Shown: positions 42,812-51,462 of the stretch, piece by piece
How positions within the stretch are numbered: position 1 is the first letter of the stretch
Layout: every line of letters begins with the position of its first letter
Origin: Telmatospirillum sp.
GTDB taxonomy: Bacteria; Pseudomonadota; Alphaproteobacteria; Rhodospirillales; Magnetospirillaceae
NCBI GenBank assembly: GCA_031291415.1
Contig: JARLJB010000015.1
Coordinates: 1-52,398 of the forward strand
Direction of reading: 5' to 3'
DNA length: 52,398 nucleotides
Made by a program: the position numbers and the translations under genes
Notes under the pieces: model-generated
Database searches by the model: none
Told to the model about the DNA's origin: nothing
Seen by the model: only the letters and a program-made list of their open reading frames with translations

Positions 42812-43795
42812 ATGTGGAATGACGAGGTCATGCTGCCCTCCGGGTACGTCGTGGTTCGACGGCAGCCAAAGTTTGGCGGGCATTCTTATTTTGGCGTGTG
42901 CTCGCACAACTTTTTTGACCGTTACTTTGTCGTGGAGGCGCTCATGCCCGCCAAAGATGACGTGTTTGCGATGTCCGGGTTGCGGTCGCTGTGCGCCGAT
43001 TCGTGCCGGCCTTTTATGATGTCGGATAGCGACGTGATCGATTTCGTCGCTCGCAAGATCGAAGACAATTCGCTCCTCATCTTGCCGGCCCCAAGGTCGC
43101 CATTCGTCGCGATCACCGCGGAACAGTTAAAGAAAATATTCGAAAGGGCCCATCTCGATTATTTGCGACGGCTGGCGGGCGAATTGAACCGGGATCTGGC
43201 GAAATACCAGCTCAACACCATTCTGCGGATGGCCCATTTCCTCGCCCAGGTTCGCGAGGAAGGCGGCCCTGCGCTCAAAGCGAAGGAAGAGAGCTTGAGA
43301 TACAACAAAGCGGCACTGGATACCAAAAGCTACTATAAGAACCATCCTGGAGAATCCCAGGCGGATGGCTACGAGAGGGACCCGAAGACCAAAAAAATAT
43401 CGCGCCCAGCCAATGAGGAGGCGATCGCTAACAAGATCTATGGTCCCGATCGCGACCTTGGCAACACCAATGTCGGTGACGGATGGCGTTATCGCGGCCG
43501 GGGGCTCTTCCAGGTGACGGGGCGCTACAATTACGCCAGGATCACCCAGAGGTACCGCGCGCTTTACGGCGACGGTGGCGTCGATTTTGAAAACAATCCG
43601 GACCTGATGATGCAATTCCCCCATGACGTGCGTTCCGCCATTTCGTTTTGGGGCTTGCATGGCTTGGCGCGGCTCGCCGATCAAGGCGACAGACCCACCA
43701 ATGTCGATAGCATTACGAAGATTATCAATCTGCACACCGACAGCTATGTCAAGCGCCGGGAACATTTCAGGGTGGCCCTCAATGCGTTGCGTTAA
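42812..43795 (+). CDS. GH19-type glycoside hydrolase (lysozyme/chitinase), probable T6SS effector
   Basis: 327 residues from the ATG at 42812, with GGAGAAG at six bases; the frame is open to 42764 without support. The N-terminal ~110 residues (SGYVVVRRQPKFGGHSYFGV and on) match nothing I know and may be the loading domain. From ~115 the GH19 fold follows: RMAHFLAQVREEGG with the catalytic acid Glu, LRYNKAAL, ANKIYGPDRDLGN, and DGWRYRGRGLFQVTGRYNY, as in phage endolysins that cut peptidoglycan. There is no signal peptide, so export by T6SS is likely. It overlaps the first of two secreted putative immunity genes by 14 bases. Confidence 0.85.
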   Translation: MWNDEVMLPSGYVVVRRQPKFGGHSYFGVCSHNFFDRYFVVEALMPAKDDVFAMSGLRSLCADSCRPFMMSDSDVIDFVARKIEDNSLLILPAPRSPFVAITAEQLKKIFERAHLDYLRRLAGELNRDLAKYQLNTILRMAHFLAQVREEGGPALKAKEESLRYNKAALDTKSYYKNHPGESQADGYERDPKTKKISRPANEEAIANKIYGPDRDLGNTNVGDGWRYRGRGLFQVTGRYNYARITQRYRALYGDGGVDFENNPDLMMQFPHDVRSAISFWGLHGLARLADQGDRPTNVDSITKIINLHTDSYVKRREHFRVALNALR

Positions 43796-44396
43796 GTTTA
43801 TTCTTCCGGCGATAGTGACCGCCACGCTTGCGACCGGCAACGCCGCAGTTGCCGGTGGACGGGAGGCGGCCACCCTGTGCCACCCGGACGAAAGCGTCTT
43901 CTTTTCCTGTCCGCTCGGCAAGAAAACCGTTTCGCTATGTTCAAGCGGGAAGCCCGACAAGATAACGGCGCTGACCTACCGCTATGGCATGAAAGACCAT
44001 GTCGAGAACGAATATGTCGCCATTCCCGATAATGGCAATCGTTTCCTGGCGGACCGCGAGCCAGCCGCCCGGGGGGTCGAAGTCACAAGCGTCTGGTTTA
44101 ACCAGGGAAATGTCAGATATCTTGTGACGCAATGTACTGGCGACTGCTCGCATGATGCTGGCCTGACGGTGCTTCGCGACAACAAAATAGTGACGAACAG
44201 ATATTGCGATGGGGAAGAAAAGCCTGGGGGGGATATGGCATTTTTCAGCCTAAAAATATTAGACTACAACGATACTCTTGACGACGCCAAAGCGAAAAGG
44301 GGCGACAACGGTGTGCTGTCGCATACGGATCTGCTCCTTGTTGTCAATGGCGAGAACAATCAGGTTGAACGCATATACCCGGTTCCAGAGCACTGA
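43782..44396 (+). CDS. Secreted Cys-rich protein, probable immunity to the GH19 effector (copy 1)
   Basis: 204 residues from the ATG at 43782, inside the end of the GH19 gene. A signal peptide is clear (FILPAIVTATLATGNAAVAG). The mature protein has CHPDESVFFSCPLGKKTVSLCSS, an even pattern of Cys, then ITALTYRYGMKDHVENEYV, and a second Cys pair in TQCTGDCSH. Periplasmic location and overlap with a wall hydrolase gene fit an immunity protein. It is the upstream member of a tandem duplication with the gene at 44462. Family membership beyond 'hypothetical' is not clear. Confidence 0.75.
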   Translation: MRCVKFILPAIVTATLATGNAAVAGGREAATLCHPDESVFFSCPLGKKTVSLCSSGKPDKITALTYRYGMKDHVENEYVAIPDNGNRFLADREPAARGVEVTSVWFNQGNVRYLVTQCTGDCSHDAGLTVLRDNKIVTNRYCDGEEKPGGDMAFFSLKILDYNDTLDDAKAKRGDNGVLSHTDLLLVVNGENNQVERIYPVPEH

Positions 44397-44442
44397 CGGT
44401 TGGTGATGCGTCAACATGGCGAGGTTCAACCGGCGTCGGAAC

Positions 44443-44481
44443 CATTTCAGGGTGGCCCTCAATGCGTTGCGTTAAGTTTAT
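44443..44481 (+). repeat. Duplication junction carrying the GH19 3' end
   Basis: These 39 bases are identical to 43763-43801, which hold the last codons of the GH19 gene (HFRVALNALR, stop) and the start of the first immunity gene. The offset is 680 bases. The copy shows that the duplication unit began inside the effector gene, so the second immunity gene arose in place. Confidence 0.9.
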
Positions 44482-45148
44482 CCTTCCGGCGGTACTGATT
44501 GCCGCTTTTGCGGCCGGTAGAGCCGCCTATGCCGACGATCATTACCAACGGTTTCGCCAGACCCTTTCAGTGTTGAAGGGGGAGGCGTCCGAGGAACAGC
44601 AAACCAACCCGGCAGCGGCCACCCTGTGCCACCCGGACGAAAGCGTCTTCTTTTCCTGTCCGCTCGGCAAGAAAACCGTTTCGCTATGTTCAAGCGGGAA
44701 GTCCGGCAACATAACGGCGCTGGCCTACCGTTATGGCACGAAAGACCATGTCGAGAACGAATATCTCGCCACCCCCGACAATGGCAATCGCTTCCTGGGT
44801 GACCGCGAGCCGGCCGCCCCGCGGGCCGATGTCACAAGCGTCTGGTTTTACCGGGGTAATGTCCAATATTTGGTGACGGAATGTATTGGCGGGAGGTGCC
44901 CGCATGACGCTGGTCTGACGGTGCTTCGCGACGACAAGATCGTGATGAACAGATATTGCGGAAGAGCAAAAGAGCAGGGGGAAGATTTGGCATCTTTTGA
45001 TCCGGAAATATTAGATTACGACTACAAATTAGATGAAGCCAAAAAAAATGACGGCATGGTGTCGCATACGGATCTGCTGCGTATTGAGTTCGGGGGCAAT
45101 GGGGTGGAACGCATTTACCCGGTTTCGGCGCCCCCTGGCGGTTGGTGA
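44462..45148 (+). CDS. Secreted Cys-rich protein, probable immunity (copy 2)
   Basis: 228 residues with a signal peptide (FILPAVLIAAFAAGRAAYAD). It repeats the whole of copy 1 but has a ~25-residue insertion after the signal peptide (HYQRFRQTLSVLKGEASEEQ...). An 87-base stretch (44615-44701) is identical to 43866-43952, while the rest has drifted. That contrast points to gene conversion or strong constraint on the CHPDES...LCSSG segment. The two copies may protect against different GH19 variants, or one may be redundant. Confidence 0.75.
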   Translation: MRCVKFILPAVLIAAFAAGRAAYADDHYQRFRQTLSVLKGEASEEQQTNPAAATLCHPDESVFFSCPLGKKTVSLCSSGKSGNITALAYRYGTKDHVENEYLATPDNGNRFLGDREPAAPRADVTSVWFYRGNVQYLVTECIGGRCPHDAGLTVLRDDKIVMNRYCGRAKEQGEDLASFDPEILDYDYKLDEAKKNDGMVSHTDLLRIEFGGNGVERIYPVSAPPGGW

Positions 45149-45290
45149 TGCACCGACATGGCGAGACCAATAAACGTCCTCAAGCGCGGACAACAGACAG
45201 GAAAACGGAGCCATCGCAACTCCTCACGGTCTGAGTTGCCGACCAATGATTGTAACTGGGGCATAACCCCGGGCAAAATCGCGAGAACAT

Positions 45291-45380
45291 CCTTCGAGAC
45301 AGCGCTTCGCGCCTCCTCAGGATGAGGCAACGTGTTGAGTTTTCTCATGCTGACGAGCCGCCAAAGGCGGCGTCTCGAAG
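45291..45380. repeat. Intergenic palindromic repeat (alphaproteobacterial type)
   Basis: CTTCGAGAC (45292-45300) pairs with GTCTCGAAG (45372-45380), enclosing CTCCTCAGGATGAGG and a GCCGCCaaaGGCGGC hairpin. This 'cctcaggatgagg' element is a dispersed repeat seen in many alphaproteobacterial genomes. It fills most of the 308-base gap between the second immunity gene and the adaptor gene; the rest shows nothing. Confidence 0.6.
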
Positions 45381-45456
45381 CATCACCGGTATTCGGACAA
45401 CCTTCTGCCCGATCGTTCCATCCCGCTCGTGGTCGGCTTTTCAGGAACAACCTTTC

Positions 45457-45909
45457 ATGCCGCAAGTATGCCAAAACAAGGATTTTTCGTTTCATGTGCC
45501 GGAAGACTGGGTTGATCGCAGCATGGTCGCCTGGTCGGCGCCGCCCGGTCCGGGCAAGCAGATCGTGCCCAATGTCATGGTCGCCTATGACCGGCCGCGG
45601 GTTGAGGAAACCCTGGGCATCTATGTCAACCGGCAGCTCAAGGATTTGATGGCGCGGGCACAGAAATTCCATCTGGAGACCCGGCGCGACGTCATGCTCG
45701 CCGGCCGGCCGGCGGTCGAACTGCTGTTCCAGTGGGATAGCGGCACCGGCGCGATCAAACAGCGCCAGATCTACAGCCTGCTGCCGGACGGCCGTTCGAT
45801 CACCATCGTCAACACCGCCCGGACCCAGGAATTTCCAGCCGTCGACGCGAAATTCCTCGACATGCTGAACAGCTTCGGCTGGGCGCCGCCCGAGCCGGTG
45901 GCTGGATAA
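45457..45909 (+). CDS. DcrB-related (EagR/EagT6-type) effector-loading chaperone
   Basis: 150 residues from the ATG at 45457. The family pattern is clear: NKDFSFHVPEDWVDRSMVAW, then GPGKQIVPNVMVAYDR, FHLETRRDVMLAGRPAVELLFQW and MLNSFGWA. In other T6SSs these proteins wrap the N-terminal membrane helices of prePAAR-Rhs effectors and load them on VgrG. Here the gene ends 20 bases before exactly such an effector. A deleted stub of the same gene lies at 42599 next to vgrG. Confidence 0.88.
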   Translation: MPQVCQNKDFSFHVPEDWVDRSMVAWSAPPGPGKQIVPNVMVAYDRPRVEETLGIYVNRQLKDLMARAQKFHLETRRDVMLAGRPAVELLFQWDSGTGAIKQRQIYSLLPDGRSITIVNTARTQEFPAVDAKFLDMLNSFGWAPPEPVAG

Positions 45910-45929
45910 AACGGTAAGGATGACCTGAA

Positions 45930-48900
45930 TTGGAAGCGGCTTTCGCGGCAGCGCGTCTCGGTGATCCGATCCATCACACCAACAAGCTCGCCGGCTTTCT
46001 GATCGGCGGGGCGTTGTGCATCGGGGCGGCTCTGGCCGTTGCCGCCGTTGTTTTTTTCACCGGCGGCGGGGCGCTGGCCATCGCGGCGGCCGCCGGCGGC
46101 GTTCTCGGCTTCACCAGTCTGGCCGCCGAAGTCGGCAGCATGATCGGCAAACTTTCCGGCAGTACGACGGGCAAGATCGTACAGGGATCGGCCAACGTCC
46201 TGATCAATGGCAAGCCGGCGGCCTATGCGGTCGACAGCAACGCCTCCTGTTCGAAGGACGGCGGCGATCCGCGGAAAGTGGCGGAAGGCAGCAAGACCGT
46301 CTACATCAACCAATACAACGCCGCTCGCAAAAGCGACCGCCTGGACTGCAGCGGAGTCATCGCCGAGGGTTCGCCCAACGTGATCATCGGCGGGCCGCCG
46401 CTGCAGCGTCTGGCGATCGAGGATGAGGTGCCGGACAGCCTGCGCTTCTGGGCGGAGGTGGTCAGCTATGCCGGCATGGCGCTGCAACTGGCCTGCGGCA
46501 TCGGCGAGGCGATGCTGGCGGCCAAGCTGGCCGCCAAGGAAACCGAGGAAGTGGCCGGCAAGGAGGCCGCCGAGGCGCTGGCCAAGGAAGGCGAGGGGGT
46601 CGTCGCCGCCGACAAGGAGCTCTGTACCTCCGAGGGCCATCCGATCGATGTCGCCACCGGCGAGGTGTTCAGCGAGCATACGGATTTTCAGCTTCCCGGA
46701 CCGTTGCCGCTGGTGTGGTCGCGCTTCTGGACCTCGCGTTCGCCCCTCGAAGGAGAACTCGGCCACGGCTGGCATCATGGCTATGACTGGGCGCTGCGCT
46801 GGATCGAGAGCGACGGCGTTTTCGTTGCCCGCCTGAACCAGGGCCGGGTGGCGTTCTTCGCGCCGCCGCTGCCCGAGGACCCGAGCTTCAACCGGACGGA
46901 ACGGCTGATTCTCGAGACCGATGGCCGGACCTATTGGCTGCGCGATCTGGCCGGGGTTTCCTATCTGTTCGGCGCGGCCAACCACCGCGGCCTCCGGCGG
47001 TTGGCCCGCATCGCCGACGCCAATGGCAATGCCATCGCCTTCGCGCGTGACCCCGATGGCGGGATTCTCGCCATCGACGACAGTGCCGGCCGGCGGTTGA
47101 CCGTCGAACGGGATGCGTCCGGCCGGATCACCGGCATCGACGCGCCGCATCCCGAGGACGACGGCAAGACGCTGCGCCTCGTGTCCTACGCTTATGACGC
47201 GGCGGGCGATCTCGCCGCCTCGCGCGATGCCCGTGGTCACGGATTCGATTATCGCTACGACCGCCACCTCCTGACGCGGGAGACGCGGCCGGGCGGTCTT
47301 GTCTTCCATTTCGTGTGGAACGATCCGGCGCTGGGCCCGGCGGCCCGCTGCGTCGAGAGCTGGGGCGACGGCGATCTCTACCGCGTCCGTCTGGCCTACG
47401 ACCCCGAGGCGCAGGTGACGGTGGCGACGCGAGGTGACGGCGGCGTCTGGCGCTATCGCTACGATCGCCAGGGGCTGGTGGTGGAGACGATCGATCCGCT
47501 GGGGCAGACGACGGAGCGGCAATTCGACGATCACTGCAAGCTCCTGCGGGAGACCGCTGCGGATGGCGCGGTTTCAGCCTTCGGTTACGACGGTCTGGGG
47601 CGCCTGATCCGACGCACCGACGCGGCCGGCGGCACGCTGCGGATCGACTACCCGCTGGGCAATCTCGCCGGGATCGGCCAGGCCCATCCGGGCCGCGTCG
47701 TTACGCCGGACGGCGCCGAGCACCGCTTTTTCCGCGACGCGCGCGGCAATCTCACACGCTACCTGGATCCCACCGGGCGGGAGCGGCGCTACACCCGCGA
47801 TACGGCGGGCTTGCCGCTGGCCATTCATGATGGCGTCGGGCTGTGGCGGCGCTTCGTCTGGACGCCGACCGGCGATTTGGCCGAGATCGCTACGGCGCGC
47901 GGCGCGCGGCAGCGCTACCGGCATGACCGGCTGGGACGGGTGGTGGCGCTGCGCCGGGGCGACGATGCCGCCTTGCGGTTGCGGCACGACTCTTGCGGCA
48001 ATCTCGTCGAGATCCAGCGGCCGGACGGCGGGACCGTCGCCCTTGACTACGACCCGGAGAACCGCGTCACCCGGCATCGCGATCCCTTGGGCCGTGAGAC
48101 CCGCTGGCGCTATGACGGACTGCCGGTGCCGGTCGAGCGGGTGGCGGCGGACGGCGAAAGCTTCCGCTATGCCTATGACGGCGAATTGAATCTAACGGGG
48201 CTCGAGAATTCGAAGGGCGAGCGCTACGGCCTCGACTACGACACTCTCGGCCGCTTGACCCGGGAAAGCGGGTTCGACGGGCGGGAGATCGCCTATCGTT
48301 ACGATGCCGGCGGCCATTTGGTCGAGCAGCAAGATGTCGACCGCTCGACGCTTTATCGCCGCGACCGGCTGGGCCGGCTGCTTGAAACCCGTTTTGCCGA
48401 CGGCAAGACGGAGCGTTTCGCCTGGGACGCCGCCGGCCGGTTGGTCGAGGCGGTGTCCGGCGCCCGGCGGGTGGACGTCACATACGACGCCGCCGGCCGC
48501 CGGCTGACGGAACGTCAGGACGCCCAAGTGCTGCGTCACAGTTATGACGCCCGTGGTCGGCGGATCGAGACCCTGCTGCCCGATGGCCGCAAGATCGATG
48601 TGGCCTGGGGCGAGGACGATCTGGCGGCGGCGGTGGGGCTGGACGGCATGGCAATCGCCCGCTTCGACCGGGATCAGGCGGGCCGCGAGGTCGAACGTCT
48701 GGCCGGTTCGGTCCGGCAAGTCCAGGCGTTCGATCCCGAGGGCCGCCTGATCCGCCAGGAAGGCCGGCGCCGGGCCGGCGGCGAGGCGGTCTTCGTTCGC
48801 AGCTACAGCTATGACGCCGCCGATGCGCTGACGGAGATCGCCGACGCCCGCTGGGGGGCGACGCAGTACCGGTACGACGCCTGCGACCGTTTGCTGTCGG

Positions 48901-50084
48901 TCGAGGGGACGCAGCCGGAGACCTTCGTGGTCGATCCGGCCGGCAACATCCTGGCCTCCGGCCCGGATGCGGCGTTCTGGGGCGGCGTGGCGACGGGCGA
49001 CCGGCTGCTGGTGCATGGCGACCGCAAATTCGACTACGACCGCTACGGCAACCGGGTGAAGGAGTGGCGGGCGGCGGGCGGCGCCGTGACCCTCGACTAC
49101 CGCTACGACGCCGACAACCGGCTGGCCGAGGTGACGGAGGACAGCCGGCTCGGCCGGCGGGTGACGCGCTTCGGCTATGACGCCTTGGGTCGCCGCGCCT
49201 GGAAGGAAAGCGCGCATTGGCCGAACGCCGCCAACGACGGCGCCGCCGAACCGGCCTGGCACCGCACGACGTTTCTGTGGAATGGCGACGTGCTTCTGGC
49301 CCAGTCCGACAGCCCGGCCGATCCGCTGGCTACTCTTTACCTGCACGAACCCGGCAGCTTCCGCCCGCTGGCCCAGGTCAGGCGCGACGATCCCGGCGGA
49401 CCGGCGGCGATCTATCACTATCACCTCGACCATCTGGGCACGCCGAAGGAGCTGACCAACGACAACGGCGACGTGGTCTGGTCGGTTCAGCTCAAGGCCT
49501 GGGGCGGCCTCGGCCGGGTGGCTGTGGACAAGATCGACAACCCGATCCGCTTCCAGGGCCAATATCACGACACCGAGACGGGGCTACATTACAACCGGCA
49601 TCGCTATTACGCGCCGGAGGAGGGCTGCTTCATCCAGCAGGACCCGATCCGGCTGGCTGGCGGGGCGAATATTGCCGCCTATGGGCCCAATCCGGTAGCG
49701 TGGGTGGATCCGTTGGGGTTGACTGGCGCCCCTATCCAGGCTGGTGAGATAACCACATACCAAGATTTCGTGGACAGGTCCGTTGTTGGAGATAACCTAG
49801 AGGGTCATGAGCTCTGGCAGCACGCGAACTTGAAGGCGAATGATCTTGCAACGACGCGACTTTCTACGCCAGCGTCGCAAAATAACCCTGTCATAGCCTT
49901 GGATCGTGGCGTCCATCAGCAGGTGAATTCAGCTCAGCGTGTCTTCGATCCAACCACTCAGACTCCATCTGAAAATATCCGCGCCAATGCTGATATACTT
50001 CGCGACAAGGGAGCGGCTCCAAGCAGTACGATCGACCAGCTTGAGAGAAACGCAATAGAACATTCGAAAAGTTGTGGGATGTGA
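45930..50084 (+). CDS. rhs: PrePAAR-PAAR-Rhs polymorphic toxin, T6SS effector
   Basis: 1384 residues from TTG 45930, with AAGGA upstream. A prePAAR motif (AARLGDPIHHTNKLAG) and a hydrophobic segment (~23-66) come first, then a PAAR domain (GSANVLINGKPAAYAVD, IAEGSPNVIIGGPP). A second hydrophobic stretch near 170-190 precedes the DUF6531 region (PIDVATGEVFSEHTDFQLPG) and many YD repeats (YRYD, GRL..). The Rhs core ends with HYHLDHLGTPKELTND, GLHYNRHRYYAPEEG and the self-cleavage motif PVAWVDPLGL (D1260-L1264). The last 120 residues are the toxin tip: they contain GHELWQH, NPVIALDRGVHQQV and no family I can name; the His residues suggest a metal nuclease. Base composition drops sharply at the tip. 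Confidence 0.93.
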   Translation: MEAAFAAARLGDPIHHTNKLAGFLIGGALCIGAALAVAAVVFFTGGGALAIAAAAGGVLGFTSLAAEVGSMIGKLSGSTTGKIVQGSANVLINGKPAAYAVDSNASCSKDGGDPRKVAEGSKTVYINQYNAARKSDRLDCSGVIAEGSPNVIIGGPPLQRLAIEDEVPDSLRFWAEVVSYAGMALQLACGIGEAMLAAKLAAKETEEVAGKEAAEALAKEGEGVVAADKELCTSEGHPIDVATGEVFSEHTDFQLPGPLPLVWSRFWTSRSPLEGELGHGWHHGYDWALRWIESDGVFVARLNQGRVAFFAPPLPEDPSFNRTERLILETDGRTYWLRDLAGVSYLFGAANHRGLRRLARIADANGNAIAFARDPDGGILAIDDSAGRRLTVERDASGRITGIDAPHPEDDGKTLRLVSYAYDAAGDLAASRDARGHGFDYRYDRHLLTRETRPGGLVFHFVWNDPALGPAARCVESWGDGDLYRVRLAYDPEAQVTVATRGDGGVWRYRYDRQGLVVETIDPLGQTTERQFDDHCKLLRETAADGAVSAFGYDGLGRLIRRTDAAGGTLRIDYPLGNLAGIGQAHPGRVVTPDGAEHRFFRDARGNLTRYLDPTGRERRYTRDTAGLPLAIHDGVGLWRRFVWTPTGDLAEIATARGARQRYRHDRLGRVVALRRGDDAALRLRHDSCGNLVEIQRPDGGTVALDYDPENRVTRHRDPLGRETRWRYDGLPVPVERVAADGESFRYAYDGELNLTGLENSKGERYGLDYDTLGRLTRESGFDGREIAYRYDAGGHLVEQQDVDRSTLYRRDRLGRLLETRFADGKTERFAWDAAGRLVEAVSGARRVDVTYDAAGRRLTERQDAQVLRHSYDARGRRIETLLPDGRKIDVAWGEDDLAAAVGLDGMAIARFDRDQAGREVERLAGSVRQVQAFDPEGRLIRQEGRRRAGGEAVFVRSYSYDAADALTEIADARWGATQYRYDACDRLLSVEGTQPETFVVDPAGNILASGPDAAFWGGVATGDRLLVHGDRKFDYDRYGNRVKEWRAAGGAVTLDYRYDADNRLAEVTEDSRLGRRVTRFGYDALGRRAWKESAHWPNAANDGAAEPAWHRTTFLWNGDVLLAQSDSPADPLATLYLHEPGSFRPLAQVRRDDPGGPAAIYHYHLDHLGTPKELTNDNGDVVWSVQLKAWGGLGRVAVDKIDNPIRFQGQYHDTETGLHYNRHRYYAPEEGCFIQQDPIRLAGGANIAAYGPNPVAWVDPLGLTGAPIQAGEITTYQDFVDRSVVGDNLEGHELWQHANLKANDLATTRLSTPASQNNPVIALDRGVHQQVNSAQRVFDPTTQTPSENIRANADILRDKGAAPSSTIDQLERNAIEHSKSCGM

Positions 50085-50087
50085 AAC

Positions 50088-50513
50088 ATGACAGAGTCTG
50101 AAATAGAAAATGATTTATCGGATATTGTTTCAGAAGATGATCTTCAGGTTAAGCTTGATAATATTACGAACGGTTGGGTGTCAAAATCGATTGGTGTGGA
50201 GTCTGTTGATCCTATACTGAAATTTATGGAAGACCACTCACTTTGGGATTTTGGTACGCCAGGGCCTTTAGTGCATTTTGTCGAACGATTCTATGGCAAT
50301 GGCTATGAGCTGCGGCTTGTCGAGTCTCTAAAAAGGCGACCTACAGCCCATACTGTATGGATGTTAAATAGAATCATCAATGGAGAAAAAAATGCTGAAA
50401 AAAAGAAATATTTCCTAGATGTAATGAAAGACGCAAAGTCAAATGTTTTAACCGATCAAGCTGCATCTGTGCAGATTGATCGCTTTCTACGCTTGCATCC
50501 CGAATCACAATGA
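50088..50513 (+). CDS. Probable immunity protein of the Rhs toxin
   Basis: 141 residues, starting three bases after the Rhs stop. No signal peptide, acidic N-terminus, then LWDFGTPGPLVHFVERFYG and SLKRRPTAHTVWMLNRIING, a helical cytoplasmic protein. Codon use and AT content differ from the flanking genes and match the Rhs tip, as expected for a horizontally acquired toxin-immunity cassette. Cytoplasmic location implies that the toxin acts inside the cell, for example on nucleic acid. Confidence 0.8.
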   Translation: MTESEIENDLSDIVSEDDLQVKLDNITNGWVSKSIGVESVDPILKFMEDHSLWDFGTPGPLVHFVERFYGNGYELRLVESLKRRPTAHTVWMLNRIINGEKNAEKKKYFLDVMKDAKSNVLTDQAASVQIDRFLRLHPESQ

Positions 50514-50519
50514 AATTCG

Positions 50520-50877
50520 AGATTTTTGTTTCATGGCGACCACAAATTCGACTATGACCGCTACGGTAATTGGGTAAAGGAGTGGCGGCCGCCGGACCTG
50601 GAAGGAAAGCGCCCATTGGCCGAACGCCGCCAATGACGGTGCCGCCGAACCGGCCTGGCACCGCACGACGTTTCTGTGGGACGGCGACGTGCTGCTGGCC
50701 CAGGTCAAGCGCGACGATCCCGGCCGACCTGCGGCGATCTATCACTATCACCTCGACCATCTGGGCACGCCGAAGGAACTGACCAACGACAATGGCGAGA
50801 TCGTCTGGTCGGTTCAGCTCAAGGCCTGGGCTGTCTCGGCCGGCCGGCTCTGTGCGTCCGTAGGACCTGCAAAATGA
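50520..50877 (+). pseudogene. Orphan Rhs core fragment
   Basis: Closely follows part of the intact rhs gene (around 49012-49510): HGDHKFDYDRYGNWVKEW, then AHWPNAANDGAAEPAWHRTT and YHYHLDHLGTPKELTND. Two blocks are missing: about 110 bases after KEWR, which also breaks the frame, and a segment between two GCTGGCCCAG repeats. After VQLKAW it diverges and ends in TGA at 50875-50877. There is no start. It is the displaced tip region of an earlier Rhs allele. Confidence 0.88.
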
Positions 50878-50886
50878 GGTGTTGCA

Positions 50887-51197
50887 ATGAGTAAATTTAT
50901 TTCCTTAGCCGACATCCTTCTACAGAAAACGAGCCATGAGGGCTGGCTCTATCTGCCAAAGAAGGTTTGGACCCTTGAAACAGAAGGCGTTTTTGTCGAT
51001 CTCGATGACATTCCCGCTGGTGAAGAGCCGACTTGCCGGCTACCGTGAATCCGGATGAATGGCAGGTTACAGTCGATGCGGCGACGATTGAAGACATCAT
51101 TGACAACGCTCAGCAGCAAATTAGTGGAGCGTCTCTTGATGATCTGTTTGCCGCGTTTACCTTCTATATAGAAAATGATGCCTTCAAGGTATTTTAG
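50887..51197 (+). pseudogene. Frameshifted orphan immunity gene (DUF7716-like)
   Basis: From the ATG at 50887 the frame reads MSKFISLADILLQKTSHEGW, LYLPKKVWTLETEGVFVDLD-D and stops at 51046. One frame over, the family continues as DLPATVNPDEWQVTVDAATI, EDIIDNAQQQ and FYIENDAF to a TAG at 51195-51197. Rejoined, the ~100-residue protein resembles DUF7716 proteins often found as Rhs/polymorphic-toxin immunity genes. The shift is near 51020-51032. It follows the orphan Rhs fragment, so it was the immunity partner of the displaced toxin. Confidence 0.7.
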
Positions 51198-51227
51198 AGT
51201 TTAATTATTACTTTATTAAACGGATTC

Positions 51228-51406
51228 GTGACTTTCGACCCGTTGGGACTGGTGTGCTTTTCTGGTAGAGCAGAGAGGGCGGCAAAAAGAGTTTTCCTGG
51301 TATCGGTACGACGGAAAACGGAGGCCCCACTTTTAAGAATTCTCCTTGCTTGTACGAAGCAGGTGATGGACTGAGCTGTATCGTAAATACAAAGTTAACG
51401 ATTTGA
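51228..51406 (+). pseudogene. Orphan Rhs tip with DPLGL motif, decayed
   Basis: VTFDPLGLV (DPLGL at 51237-51251) is the conserved Rhs cleavage motif out of context. After a frame change the sequence reads FPGIGTTENGGPTFKNSPCL and on to a TGA at 51404-51406, which looks like part of a former toxin tip. No Rhs core precedes it. It is a second, older layer of displaced toxin. Confidence 0.6.
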
Positions 51407-51462
51407 GTTTTGGGTCGGGTTCTAAAACTACAACGCACCGTTATCTCTAATAAAGGTATGTA

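Noticed and set aside
45771-49568. Long minus-strand frames opposite rhs
   Set aside because: The intact Rhs protein with YD repeats is on the plus strand; the reverse frames arise from the repeated GC-rich codons.
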